DNA from: Rana temporaria
Taxonomy: Eukaryota > Chordata > Amphibia > Anura > Ranidae
Assembly: GCF_905171775.1 (NCBI RefSeq)
Contig: NC_053491.1
Location: forward strand, 401,598,838-401,662,837
Length of the DNA: 64,000 nucleotides
Reading direction: 5' to 3'
Part shown: piece after piece, positions 43,977 through 54,631 of the stretch
Layout of the letters: each line of letters begins with the position of its first letter
Numbering within the stretch: the stretch's first letter is position 1
Made by a program: the position numbers and the translations under genes
Notes under the pieces: model-generated
The model's database searches: none
What the model was told of the DNA's origin: nothing
Seen by the model: only the letters and a program-made list of their open reading frames with translations

Positions 43977-45571
43977 CAGGTGAAACTCGAAAAATTAGAA
44001 TATTGTGCAAAAGTTCATTTATTTTACTAATGCAACTTAAAAGGTGAAACTAATATATGAGATAGACTCATTACATGCAAATCAAGATAATTCATGCCGT
44101 GATTTGTCATAATTGTGATGATTATGGCTTACAGCTCATGAAAACCCCAAATCCACAATCTCAGAAAATTAGAATAATGTGAAAAGGTGCAATATTCTAG
44201 GCTCAAATTGTCCCACTCTTATCAGCTAATATAGCCATAACACCTGCAAAGGGTTTCTGAGCCTTTACATGGTCTCTCAGTCTGGTTTAGTAGGAATCAC
44301 AATCATGGGAAAGACTGCTGACCTGACAGTTGTGCAGAAAACCATCATTGACACACTCCATAAGGAGGGAAAGCCTCAAAAGGTAATTGCAAAAGAAGTT
44401 GGATGTTCCCAAAGTGCTGTAGCAAAGCACATTAATAGAAAGTTATGTGGAAGGGAAAAGTGTGGAAGAAAAAGGTGCACAAGCAGCAGGGATGACCGCA
44501 GCCTGGAGAGGATTGTCAGGAAAGGGCCATTGAAAAGTGTTGGGGACTTTCACAAGGAGTGGACTGAGGCTGGAGTCAGTGCATAAAGAGCCACCACACA
44601 CAGACGGATCCTGGACATGGGCTTCAAATGTCATATTCCTCTTGTCAAGCCACTCCTGAACAACAAACTATGTCAGAAGCGTCTTACCTGGGCTAAAGAT
44701 AAACAGACCTGTTCTGTTCTCAGAGGTCCAAAGTTCTCTTTTCTGATGAGACCAAATTTTCCATCTCATTTGGAAACCAAGGAGCCAGAGTATGGAGGAA
44801 GAATGGAGAGACACACACTGCAAGATGATTGAAGTCCAGTGTGAAGTTTCCACAGTCTGTGTTGATTTGGGGAGCCATGTCATCTGCTGGTGTTGGTCCA
44901 TTGTGCTTCATTAAGTCCAGGGTCACCGCAGCCGTCTACCAGGAGATTTTGGAGCACTTCATGCTTCCTTCCGCAGACAAGCTCTATGGGGATGCTGACT
45001 TCATTTTCCAGCAGGACTTGGCACCTGCCCACACTGCCAAAAGCACCAAAACCTGGTTCAATGACCGTGGGATTATTGCGCTTGATTGGCCAGCAAACTC
45101 GCCTGACCTGAACCCCATAGAGAATCTATGGGGCATTGCCAAGAGAAAGATGAGAGACATGAGACCGAACAATGCAGAAGAGCTGAAGGCCACTATTGAA
45201 GCATCCTGGTCTTCCATAACACCTCAGCAGCGCCACATACTGATCCAAGCCACACCGCATTGAGGCAGTAATTGCTACAAAGGGGGCCCAAACCAAGTAA
45301 TGTGTACATATACATGCTTCTACTTTTCAGAGGTCCGATATTGTTCTATGTACAATCCTTGTTTTATTGATTGCATGTAATATTCAAATTTTCTGAGATT
45401 GTGGATTTGGGGTTTTCATGAGCTGTAAGCCATAATCATCACAATTATGACAAATCACGGCTTGGACTATCTTGCTTTGCTTGAATCTCATATATTAGTT
45501 TCACCTTTTAAGTTGCATTAGTGAAATAAATTAACTTTTGCATGATATTCAAATTTTTTGAGTTTCACCTG
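43977..45571 (+). mobile_element. Full-length Tc1/mariner transposon
   Basis: Inverted ends CAGGTGAAACTC(G/A)AAAAA bounded by TA on both sides (43975-43976 and 45572-45573). Total 1595 bases, the normal size of a Tc1 element. The terminal repeats are over 200 bases, including AAGGTGAAACTAATATATGA and AATTATGACAAATCACGG with their complements. The plus-strand transposase is full-length in layout but mutated. Confidence 0.93.
44305..45263 (+). pseudogene. Tc1 transposase (DD34E), multiply disabled
   Basis: Cut-and-paste transposase gene from ATG 44305. Codons 1-93 form the helix-turn-helix DNA-binding region (MGKTADLTVVQKTIIDTLHK, AKEVGCSQSAVAKHI). An in-frame TAA lies at 44584-44586, and the same frame continues MGFKCHIPLVKPLLN and KRLTWAKDKQ. 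A frameshift near 44700-44740 moves to the frame with FSDETKF (first Asp, codon 44745-44747). A TGA at 44826-44828 interrupts that frame, after which it runs to 45263 with SVLIWGAMSSAG, FQQDLAPAHTA (second Asp) and DLNPIENLWG (Glu). The end is about 20 residues shorter than usual. At least three lesions make it inactive. Confidence 0.92.
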
Positions 45572-45573
45572 TA

Positions 45574-45869
45574 TATTCACCCCCATGGCCTCCACTGCAA
45601 AATACTCAGTACTTATAGGTAGGGGGGGGTGTATGTGACCTTCTCTTATGATGTAGAACTCATGCCTAGCAGTCATTCTTCATGCCAGATCATTCTCAAA
45701 TGGCAAAGGGGGGGGGGGGGCAGTCATTGCTCCATCTGAGTTCCGACACTGCTCACTGCTATATCACAGTGGCTGTGATATAGTAAGAAGCACTGGAGAG
45801 GTGTGTAAGTATAAAGTAATCAGAGGTTGGTTTTACACAGCCCTGAATGAGCAAGGTGAAATTGTCTCC
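45574..45869. other. Short unassigned stretch with a G run
   Basis: Contains a run of about 13 G (near 45708-45720) and a GATATCACAGTGGCTGTGATAT-like palindrome around 45760-45782. No gene. Confidence 0.4.
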
Positions 45870-46133
45870 TTAACCACTTCAGCCCCAGAATATTTGGCTG
45901 CTCAATGACCAGGCTATTTTTTGCGATACGGCACTGCGTCGTTTTAACTGACAATTGCACTGCTGTACCCAAACAAAATTGAAATCCTTTTTTTACCCAC
46001 ATATAGAGATTTCTTTTGGTGGTATTTGATCTTCTGTGCGGTTTTATTTTTTTGCGCTATAAACAAAAAAAGAGCAGCAATTTTAAAAAAAAAAAAACAC
46101 AATATTTTGTACTTTTTGCTATAATATATATCC

Positions 46134-47937
46134 TAAAATAGTAAACACTAAAAAGTCCCAAAAGAAGAAGAAAAATCTTCTTTATTCCAATATCAACTCT
46201 GTGAAAGTTCTGTGCATAATCAGATAATCATGTGGAATCACAACGTGTGGAAAGATCTGGATCAATGTTCCCTGTGAGTGCTGACCCTTACCAGATATTC
46301 AGATCCAAAGGATCAAGCCAAGCGGATTAGCCACACACCTGGGCTGCATAGGAGATCAGGATCTTGATAAGGTCTTCCCAGCAGTGGATCAGTGGAACAT
46401 CCAGAAAGCAAACAAAAAAATAAAACTAGATAGTGTGATATTGTCAGGTAATCACACACAGAAATTCCCCCTGTGACTGGCAGACGGACAGTGTGACATG
46501 CAAACCACCACCTAAAAACACACTGACCCTTACCAGAGATCTAGGTATAAACAAATCGAAAACACACGGGGGATATGGGCAGCCACTGGAAATGAATTCT
46601 CCCACAGACAATCCTCGGATTCACCAAAGTGTATCAGACAATCCGCGGTCATGGAGGAAGAAACTCACAATGGTGTGATAACGTTTAAGCATTTAATGGG
46701 CAAAAATGTAGTACACTTACATAAAAAAGCTTTTTAAAAACAGCACAAAAGATCCGGCCGGTAGTAGAACGTGTAGTCCTCAAAGTTTCGGTGACGTCAG
46801 TACGTCTCCTCCCGACGTTTCGTCTACTAAGACTTGCTCACAGGTATTGAGGAGGCGTCCTGCGTCACCGTTTAAGTACAAGTAAGGAGGCGGAGCCAGC
46901 TAGGCCAATGATGGGCGCACGTCTCAGGTGAAACCCCGTCCGCCATCTTAACTCAGGGAAAAGGAAAAGGGCAAATTTAAAAACATATACAAATCATCCT
47001 GGAGATGTCCGGTGATTTGAGTAACAAGCAGAGGGCTGTCTGAGCCAATCGGGCAGCCCCCCAAGTGTCCCAATCATCCGCGGAAACATAGTATCCAGGT
47101 ACAAAAAAAATTCAAATTAATGTCCCCACGTCCAAAACGAAGGAAGTGCGGAACTGTGAATAAAATGATGACATCATGAAAGGCTCTTGATTGCTGTAGC
47201 CCTATAGTTTGGTAGAGCACAGAGTAAAAACAAAAAGTTATTGCGCTGTGATGTATGTGATTGCCACGCCTCTCTACCGCAAATGGGATGTTGTGACAAA
47301 TTATCTCAGCATTTACCATTCATAAAGCAAATATCAGATAGATCTAACAAAGATCACCATGTCATCCGCTTGAATGGAGGAATATACATGCAAAAATATG
47401 AAATAAGCATATATAATCAAAAGTAGATATTTTTTTTTTTTTTTTTTATAAAAAATTACTTTAAAAATTAATTAATTAAAAAATATGTGCAATATGCCCA
47501 ATTGAATCTTAATGTAAGGTTCATAAGTACATGATGGCTCATTGGGGCACCTGAGACCTATGTCCACAATACAAAAAATTCCAGTCAGGCAATGCTCAAT
47601 GCCTTCGTGAAATGCATAAACAGTATACAAATTATAAACAAGTATAAAAATAAAATTGTAAATACGGAATATATAAAAATATATACAGTATATTATATAG
47701 AATACATGTAAAACTCAAAAGAACATATGTATTATAATATAGACCCCAACAACAATTAATATAGACCTACTAAGTAGGGAAGTGCCGTCTGGGCTAACGC
47801 CGACAGCAACTATTCAGAGCTCGTATGATTTAATCTCTTAAAATTAAAAATTCAAAAACGAGAAATTCAAAAATCAGGAGAAGAAGAGGCCAAGTATGTC
47901 AAACTGGGGCATCTTGCACCAAAAATTTCAGTGCTAG
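46134..47937 (-). repeat. PLE pLTR downstream of the complete unit
   Basis: About 1.8 kb nearly identical to 51676-53483 and, inverted, to 56445-58253. Only scattered differences are visible (for example CAGTACGTCTCC against CAGTAAGTCTCC, and a T-run length change near 47430). It ends beside the target duplication. It contains the hammerhead-like segment at 46803-46856. The short frames repeated in every copy (61 and 81 codons) have no recognisable domain. Confidence 0.85.
46803..46856 (-). ncRNA. Hammerhead-ribozyme-like motif in PLE pLTR
   Basis: Minus strand: CTGTGAG, a short hairpin GTCT-TAGT-AGAC, then GAAACGTCGGG. The layout follows the hammerhead core (CUGANGA, stem II, GAAA), but A6 of the first box is missing, and in other copies the box reads CCGTGAG. 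It is therefore either a degenerate ribozyme or a variant. Copies at 52342-52396 (minus), 54634-54686 and 57534-57592 (plus). Confidence 0.4.
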
Positions 47938-50352
47938 CTAGGAGTTGTCAATGAAGCAGTTCACATCCACTTCGATGTTTAGACCATGCGGTTCATAACA
48001 TTTTAGTGTGTGAACCCACAACATTTCAGTTCGTGAAATGCTCCTTACAAGATCACTGCCTCGCCAGTGTGCCTGAAATTTATCTATCCCCATACAGATA
48101 ATACCCTTGGGATCTTGATTGTGGGCCTCCAAAAAATGTCTGGACACTGAATGGTCAGGATAGCCACTCGTAATGTTGGCTATATGTTCATTCAGGAGTA
48201 TTTGAAGTAAACGCTTTGTCCTACCCACGTATTGGAGGCCGCAAGGGCATTGTAGTAGATATATGACACCTGTGCTAGAGCAGGTAATGAATGACTCAAT
48301 GGGGAAAGTCTTGGATGAATGTCTGGAAGAGAAACTTGTGGTTCTCTTTGGAATTACTGTATTGACAGCACAGACCTGACATCTCCCACATTTAAAGAAA
48401 CCAACAAGACCCGACAAAAACATTGATTGGATCTTGGGAGGATCCAAGACATTCGGTGACAGTTTATCTTTGAGGGATGTGGACCCCCTGAATACCACTC
48501 TCGGCTTGTCAGGGAGAATGGCATTCAGGGTCTTGTCACTTCTAAGTACATGCCAGTGCTTAGACACGATGTGTCTGACATTGGCATGCTGACAGGAGTA
48601 GTCTGTAATGAAGGGAGCTTTGTAGTTAGCCAACTGGTCCGCTTTAGGCTTGGTCTGGAGAAGATCCTCTCGCTTAGTACCTGAGACTAAATCTAGAGTC
48701 TCTACAAGAGAGTCTCGGCCATATCCCTTTTCCAAAAAACGCTGTGTAAGAACACCAGCCTGTTCAGAAAAAGTGCTCTGCTCACTACAATTCCTTTTAA
48801 GTCTAAGGAATTGTCCCTTAGGGACTGCTCCGAGCCATGAGGCATGGTGGCAGCTGTCATGTGGGATAAACGAATTCCTATCTGTGGTTTTAAAGTGAGT
48901 AGAAGTAATGAACCTTCCCTCCTTCACTGAGATAGACAGATCTAGAAAATTAATACTGTCTCTACTAGCCTCATATTTGAGGATTATGCCTCTGTTGTTA
49001 ATATTGAGGAAGGACATGAACTCAGACAACTCCTCCTCAGAGCCTCTCCATAGGAGGAGGATGTCGTCGATGTATCTGGCCCATAACATAATATGGGGCC
49101 TAGAAGCAACATCGACGACATCCTCCTCCCACTTGGCCATGAATAAATTGGCCAAGCTGGGGGCATACTTAGCCCCCATAGCAACTCCCCTATCTTGCCG
49201 GTAAAATTTACCATCATGCCAGAAAAAGTTATGGGAAGCTGCAAATTGCAGTAGTTCCATAATAAATGCAATCTGGACTTCAGGGAGCTCTGAATCCCTA
49301 TCCAAATAATAACCCACTGCCTCAAGGCCCAGGTCATGCGGAATCACTGTATAAAGTGACGTGACGTCCGCTGTCACGAGAAAAAGGCCTGGGGATGGGG
49401 ATAAATCAGTCAGGATATTAATGACTTGTCTAGTGTCTTTTAGAAAAGACGGCATATTCCTTACCAAGGGTTGTAAGAAAAAATCTATATATTTGCCCAC
49501 CCGGGACGTCACAGAATCTATACCGCTGACTATCGGGCGTCCCGGGGGGCAAATGGGGTCTTTGTGCACTTTAGGCAAATAATACATGATGGGCACCCGT
49601 GGAGCCTTGGGTACCAAAAAGGCCTTTTCTTTAATATTTAAAATATTCAGACGAAAACCTTTATTAACCAGTTTGACAAGAGATTTTTTATACTTATCAC
49701 CCGGATTGAGCGCGAGGCGAGTATATGTATCTTCATCACTGAGGATGCGCTGCATTTCTGTCAAATAATCTAATTTATTTAGAATCACTATACCCCCCCC
49801 CTTGTCGGCGGGGCGTATCACAATGTTCTTATTGTCACACAATGACTTCATGCCTTCCTCCAATAGTTTTTTGCATCTTACTTTTTTCACATTAAGATTC
49901 TCTAGGTCTTTGAGTACCAAATCTTTAAAAACTCTCAAAGAGGCAGGCATGTGGCCAGGAGGATTGTAAGTGGATGCATTTCTCAAACCTGAATGAACGT
50001 AGTTAGAGACCACTGTATTGGAGGGGTTAAAAGGGTTGGAAGACATATAACGCTGGATGTTAAGTTTGCGCACAAACTTGTGAACATCCATATATGTATT
50101 AAATTTGCTGATGTTTTTAGGTGGAGCAAATTTCAAGCCCTTATCAAGCACACATAATTCTGAATGGGTTAGTAAGTGGGAACTGAGGTTAAAAATGCCC
50201 GTCCCTATTACGTTTTGGGCCTTTTTGGACTGAATATGTCGTCCCCCTCGAGTCCCTCTTTTAATTCTGCCAGTCTTTTGGTTCCCTGTCCTGCCCTGGG
50301 AAAACCCCAATTGGACTGGGACTGAATGATTGGCTGGTTCGGGTAGCCCAAC
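47938..50352 (-). CDS. Penelope-like ORF2: reverse transcriptase with GIY-YIG endonuclease
   Basis: The frame is open from just after TGA (50353-50355) to the stop at 47938. Numbered from the TTG at 50310, it has 790 residues. The PLE N-terminal block (LLTHSELCVLDKGLKFAPP) spans residues 46-64. RT motifs follow: PADKGGGIVIL (167-177), YLPKVHK and GRPIVSG (244-263), TADVTSLYTVIP (313-324, Asp315), MGAKYAPSLANLF (378-390), WARYIDD (410-416, catalytic Asp pair), INFLDLSI, PKGQFLRLKRNCS. A CGRCQVC cluster (641-647) precedes the GIY-YIG domain: GVIYLLQCPCGLQYVGRT (681-698). Residue 705 is Leu where both other copies have Arg. No AUG occurs before residue 74, so expression probably needs frameshifting from ORF1. 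No internal stop or shift. Confidence 0.95.
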   Translation of the reverse strand, partial: VGLPEPANHSVPVQLGFSQGRTGNQKTGRIKRGTRGGRHIQSKKAQNVIGTGIFNLSSHLLTHSELCVLDKGLKFAPPKNISKFNTYMDVHKFVRKLNIQRYMSSNPFNPSNTVVSNYVHSGLRNASTYNPPGHMPASLRVFKDLVLKDLENLNVKKVRCKKLLEEGMKSLCDNKNIVIRPADKGGGIVILNKLDYLTEMQRILSDEDTYTRLALNPGDKYKKSLVKLVNKGFRLNILNIKEKAFLVPKAPRVPIMYYLPKVHKDPICPPGRPIVSGIDSVTSRVGKYIDFFLQPLVRNMPSFLKDTRQVINILTDLSPSPGLFLVTADVTSLYTVIPHDLGLEAVGYYLDRDSELPEVQIAFIMELLQFAASHNFFWHDGKFYRQDRGVAMGAKYAPSLANLFMAKWEEDVVDVASRPHIMLWARYIDDILLLWRGSEEELSEFMSFLNINNRGIILKYEASRDSINFLDLSISVKEGRFITSTHFKTTDRNSFIPHDSCHHASWLGAVPKGQFLRLKRNCSEQSTFSEQAGVLTQRFLEKGYGRDSLVETLDLVSGTKREDLLQTKPKADQLANYKAPFITDYSCQHANVRHIVSKHWHVLRSDKTLNAILPDKPRVVFRGSTSLKDKLSPNVLDPPKIQSMFLSGLVGFFKCGRCQVCAVNTVIPKRTTSFSSRHSSKTFPIESFITCSSTGVIYLLQCPCGLQYVGRTKRLLQILLNEHIANITSGYPDHSVSRHFLEAHNQDPKGIICMGIDKFQAHWRGSDLVRSISRTEMLWVHTLKCYEPHGLNIEVDVNCFIDNS

Positions 50353-51452
50353 TCATATATTGCTGAGGTTTGGGCCTGACTGGAAGACGGGATGGGAAAA
50401 AACTTATCACCCTCAAAATTCTCAAAATCCCCCAAAGGAAGAAAACTATTTTGGGTAGAGACATTATAATCAGGTTCAAAAGTCCCTGCATAATGTGTAA
50501 TACCCGTATCTCTCTGTCTCTGTGTCACATTAGCATGTGACCCAATATTATATTGAGGAGTGTGGTTCATGCTAGGTGGTTGGGCCTGATTCACACTATA
50601 GTTTGGAGGATAACCAGGAGGTGGGACACTGTACAAACCTCGATTATGAGGAACAGGTGCAGCAAGTGGTGCCGCCGAGTTATGTCCCCATGGATGAGAA
50701 TAATAACCAAGCGGTGGACCAGTTTGGCCACGCTGATTGAACACTCTCACGGGATTAGAACCATAAGAGACCACAGGTTTCTTAGACCTAGGTTGGCCCT
50801 TAGGGGTATTATTAGTTTTGGTGCGAACAGCACCAACTCTCCCTGGGTGCCCTTTAGGGATAACAATTGGGTGAGCAATGGAGTTAGGAATGGTTACATC
50901 CATGGCAGGAACCGCCATACCACTGGCTTCAGCCAATAATTTTCTTTGCCACTCAAACACAGTGTTATTTTGATAGTCAACATAGTCTCTGTTATATTTT
51001 TTCTTTTTCTTAATTTTTTGTTCCTTCTCTTCCTTGTCTAGGATACGTAACAGATTTTTAGATCTGTCAGAATATTCCTCACTGGACATGAAAGGGGTTA
51101 GTTTTTCTTGAATAAGTTTAATTTCGTCATCTAACCGTTTTAATTTTGCGGTCTTGCGATCCCCCAAAAATTTCAATAAACTGAGACCACAATCATCAAA
51201 ATGTTTGTACCATCCCTCCAGGTCGTCATCTCCCTTGTGAGGGGCAATCTCCCACCTCAGACTTCTAGGGACCATTTGATTTTTGATATAAGTGTCTAAA
51301 AAGACAACATCCCACTGGGTATGGAGTTCAGAGATGGTCAAGTTTTTAAGCCTCATAAAAAGGCCTCCTTGATCGTTATCGCCTTCCTTGAAAGCTTCAA
51401 AAACTCCGTCAGAGTTAACCACACGGGTTGCCCTGAATTGGAAAACATCCAT
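50208..51452 (-). CDS. Penelope-like ORF1, 414-residue protein of unknown function
   Basis: Complete frame from ATG (51450-51452) to TAA at 50208. Residues 1-95 look globular (GLFMRLKNLTISELHTQWDV, DDLEGWYKHFDDCGLSLLKF). Residues about 98-155 are a highly charged helix, probably coiled coil, ending in KKKKKYNRDY. From about 180 the chain is disordered and basic, then Pro/Asn/Tyr/Gly-rich (GYYSHPWGHNSAAPLAAPVP). An upstream ORF1 is known from some PLE families, but I recognise no domain. An RNA-binding or assembly role would be an inference. It overlaps ORF2 by 145 bases in the -1 phase. Confidence 0.85.
   Translation of the reverse strand: MDVFQFRATRVVNSDGVFEAFKEGDNDQGGLFMRLKNLTISELHTQWDVVFLDTYIKNQMVPRSLRWEIAPHKGDDDLEGWYKHFDDCGLSLLKFLGDRKTAKLKRLDDEIKLIQEKLTPFMSSEEYSDRSKNLLRILDKEEKEQKIKKKKKYNRDYVDYQNNTVFEWQRKLLAEASGMAVPAMDVTIPNSIAHPIVIPKGHPGRVGAVRTKTNNTPKGQPRSKKPVVSYGSNPVRVFNQRGQTGPPLGYYSHPWGHNSAAPLAAPVPHNRGLYSVPPPGYPPNYSVNQAQPPSMNHTPQYNIGSHANVTQRQRDTGITHYAGTFEPDYNVSTQNSFLPLGDFENFEGDKFFPIPSSSQAQTSAIYELGYPNQPIIQSQSNWGFPRAGQGTKRLAELKEGLEGDDIFSPKRPKT
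50301..50307 (-). promoter_or_regulatory. Candidate -1 frameshift site GGGTTTT
   Basis: In ORF1 phase the coding strand reads TGG GGT TTT CCC. The heptamer G-GGT-TTT fits X-XXY-YYZ in exact phase. Slipping back one base gives GGG TTT TCC CAG, which is the ORF2 frame (GFSQGRTG). It lies inside the 145-base overlap, about 100 bases before the ORF1 stop. I found no other phased slippery heptamer from here to the ORF1 stop. I could not confirm a downstream pseudoknot. Confidence 0.55.
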
Positions 51453-51675
51453 GACAGATTAAATATTTTATCAAAAAAACTAATTGATGGGGCTCTATGA
51501 TGAACCCGAAGATAGCTGCACCAAGGGTGTATACGGACAATATATGCAAAAAATGGAAAAAGTGCGCTTATCTATAACAATAATAAAAACAGCTGCAAAC
51601 TCAAAATGTTTATACAAACAAAAGATACTATGAAAAGAAGAAATGGAGTTGCGCTAAAAAAAACGTGACTTATCA
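51453..51675 (-). other. PLE leader between pLTR and ORF1
   Basis: About 220 AT-rich bases separating the upstream pLTR from ORF1. Its first part reappears on the plus strand at 58254-58381 after the right-hand pLTR, which shows where the next tandem unit began. Confidence 0.75.
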
Positions 51676-53483
51676 AAAAATAGTAAACACTAAAAAGTCC
51701 CAAAAGAAGAAGAAAAATCTTCTTTATTCCAATAGCAACTCTGTGAAAGTTCTGTGCATAATCAGATAATCATGTGGAATCACAACGTGTGGAAAGATCT
51801 GGATCAATGTTCCCTGTGAGTGCTGACCCTTACCAGATATTCAGATCCAAAGGATCAAGCCAAGCGGATTAGCCACACACCTGGGCTGCATAGGAGATCA
51901 GGATCTTGATAAGGTCTTCCCAGCAGTGGATCAGTGGAACATCCAGAAAGCAAACAAAAAAATAAAACTAGATAGTGTGATATTGTCAGGTAATCACACA
52001 CAGAAATTCCCCCTGTGACTGGCAGACGGACAGTGTGACATGCAAACCACCACCTAAAAACACACTGACCCTTACCAGAGATCTAGGTATAAACAAATCG
52101 AAAACACACGGGGGATATGGGCAGCCACTGGAAATGAATTCTCCCACAGACAATCCTCGGATTCACCAAAGTGTATCAGACAATCCGCGGTCATGGAGGA
52201 AGAAACTCACAATGGTGTGATAACGTTTAAGCATTTAATGGGCAAAAATGTAGTACACTTACATAAAAAAGCTTTTTAAAACAGCACAAAAGATCCGGCC
52301 GGTAGTAGAACGTGTAGTCCTCAAAGTTTCGGTGACGTCAGTAAGTCTCCTCCCGACGTTTCGTCTACTAAGACTTGCTCACGGGTATTGAGGAGGCGTC
52401 CTGCGTCACCGTTTAAGTACAAGTAAGGAGGCGGAGCCAGCTAGGCCAATGATGGGCGCACGTCTCAGGTGAAACCCCGTCCGCCATCTTAACTCAGGGA
52501 AAAGGAAAAGGGCAAATTTAAAAACATATACAAATCATCCTGGAGATGTCCGGTGATTTGAGTAACAAGCAGAGGGCTGTCTGAGCCAATCGGGCAGCCC
52601 CCCAAGTGTCCCAATCATCCGCGGAAACATAGTATCCAGGTACAAAAAAATTTCAAATTAATGTCCCCACGTCCAAAACGAAGGAAGTGCGGAACTGTGA
52701 ATAAAATGATGACATCATGAAAGGCTCTTGATTGCTGTAGCCCTATAGTTTGGTAGAGCACAGAGTAAAAACAAAAAGTTATTGCGCAGTGATGTATGTG
52801 ATTGCCACGCCTCTCTACCGCAAATGGGATGTTGTGACAAATTATCTCAGCATTTACCATTCATAAAGCAAATATCAGATAGATCTAACAAAGATCACCA
52901 TGTCATCCGCTTGAATGGAGGAATATACATGCAAAAATATGAAATAAGCATATATAATCAAAAGTAGATATTTTTTTTTTTTTTTTTTTTTTTATAAAAA
53001 ATTACTTTAAAAATTAATTAATTAAAAAATATGTGCAATATGCCCAATTGAATCTTAATGTAAGGTTCATAAGTACATGATGGCTAATTGGGGCACCTGA
53101 GACCTATGTCCACAATACAAAAAATTCCAGTCAGGCAATGCTCAATGCCTTCGTGAAATGCATAAACAGTATACAAATTATAAACAAGTATAAAAATAAA
53201 ATTGTAAATACGGAATATATAAAAATATATACAGTATATTATATAGAATACATGTAAAACTCAAAAGAACATATGTATTATAATATAGACCCCAACAACA
53301 ATTAATATAGACCTACTAAGTAGGGAAGTGCCGTCTGGGCTAACGCCGACAGCAACTATTCAGAGCTCGTATGATTTAATCTCTTAAAATTAAAAATTCA
53401 AAAACGAGAAATTCAAAAATCAGGAGAAGAAGAGGCCAAGTATGTCAAACTGGGGCATCTTGCACCAAAAATTTCAGTGCTAG
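51676..53483 (-). repeat. PLE pLTR upstream of the complete unit
   Basis: Direct repeat of 46134-47937, same strand. Together with it, this brackets ORF1-ORF2 like a pair of LTRs. It contains the second hammerhead-like segment at 52342-52396 and a longer T-run (about 52970-52993). Confidence 0.88.
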
Positions 53484-54631
53484 CTAGGAGTTGTCAATGA
53501 AGCAGTTCACATCCACTTCGATGTTTAGACCATGCGGTTCATAACATTTTAGTGTGTGAACCCACAACATTTCAGTTCGTGAAATGCTCCTTACAAGATC
53601 ACTGCCTCGCCAGTGTGCCTGAAATTTATCTATCCCCATACAGATAATACCCTTGGGATCTTGATTGTGGGCCTCCAAAAAATGTCTGGACACTGAATGG
53701 TCAGGATAGCCACTCGTAATGTTGGCTATATGTTCATTCAGGCGTATTTGAAGTAAACGCTTTGTCCTACCCACGTATTGGAGGCCGCAAGGGCATTGTA
53801 GTAGATATATGACACCTGTGCTAGAGCAGGTAATGAATGACTCAATGGGGAAAGTCTTGGATGAATGTCTGGAAGAGAAACTTGTGGTTCTCTTTGGAAT
53901 TACTGTATTGACAGCACAGACCTGACATCTCCCACATTTAAAGAAACCAACAAGACCCGACAAAAACATTGATTGGATCTTGGGAGGATCCAAGACATTC
54001 GGTGACAGTTTATCTTTGAGGGATGTGGACCCCCTGAATACCACTCTCGGCTTGTCAGGGAGAATGGCATTCAGGGTCTTGTCACTTCTAAGTACATGCC
54101 AGTGCTTAGACACGATGTGTCTGACATTGGCATGCTGACAGGAGTAGTCTGTAATGAAGGGAGCTTTGTAGTTAGCCAACTGGTCCGCTTTAGGCTTGGT
54201 CTGGAGAAGATCCTCTCGCTTAGTACCTGAGACTAAATCTAGAGTCTCTACAAGAGAGTCTCGGCCATATCCCTTTTCCAAAAAACGCTGTGTAAGAACA
54301 CCAGCCTGTTCAGAAAAAGTGCTCTGCTCACTACAATTCCTTTTAAGTCTAAGGAATTGTCCCTTAGGGACTGCTCCGAGCCATGAGGCATGGTGGCAGC
54401 TGTCATGTGGGATAAACGAATTCCTATCTGTGGTTTTAAAGTGAGTAGAAGTAATGAACCTTCCCTCCTTCACTGAGATAGACAGATCTAGAAAATTAAT
54501 ACTGTCTCTACTAGCCTCATATTTGAGGATTATGCCTCTGTTGTTAATATTGAGGAAGGACAGGAACTCAGACAACTCCTCCTCAGAGCCTCTCCATAGG
54601 AGGAGGATGTCGTCGATGTATCTGGCCCATA
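53484..54631 (-). pseudogene. PLE ORF2, 5'-truncated copy B
   Basis: This carries the C-terminal part of ORF2, from WARYIDDILLLW to the stop at 53484, in an open frame. It includes the CGRCQVC cluster and the complete GIY-YIG domain, with the canonical Arg (LLQIRLNEH, Arg codon 53742-53744). The sequence stops matching ORF2 at about 54632, within codons just upstream of YIDD, and continues into an inverted pLTR fragment. The 400-codon frame reads through that junction, so its first 20 residues (MTSVRLLPTF...) are not ORF2. RT motifs 1-4 are absent. Confidence 0.9.

Noticed and set aside
48650..49582. Plus-strand frames opposite PLE ORF2
   Set aside because: Antisense shadows of the RT-endonuclease gene.
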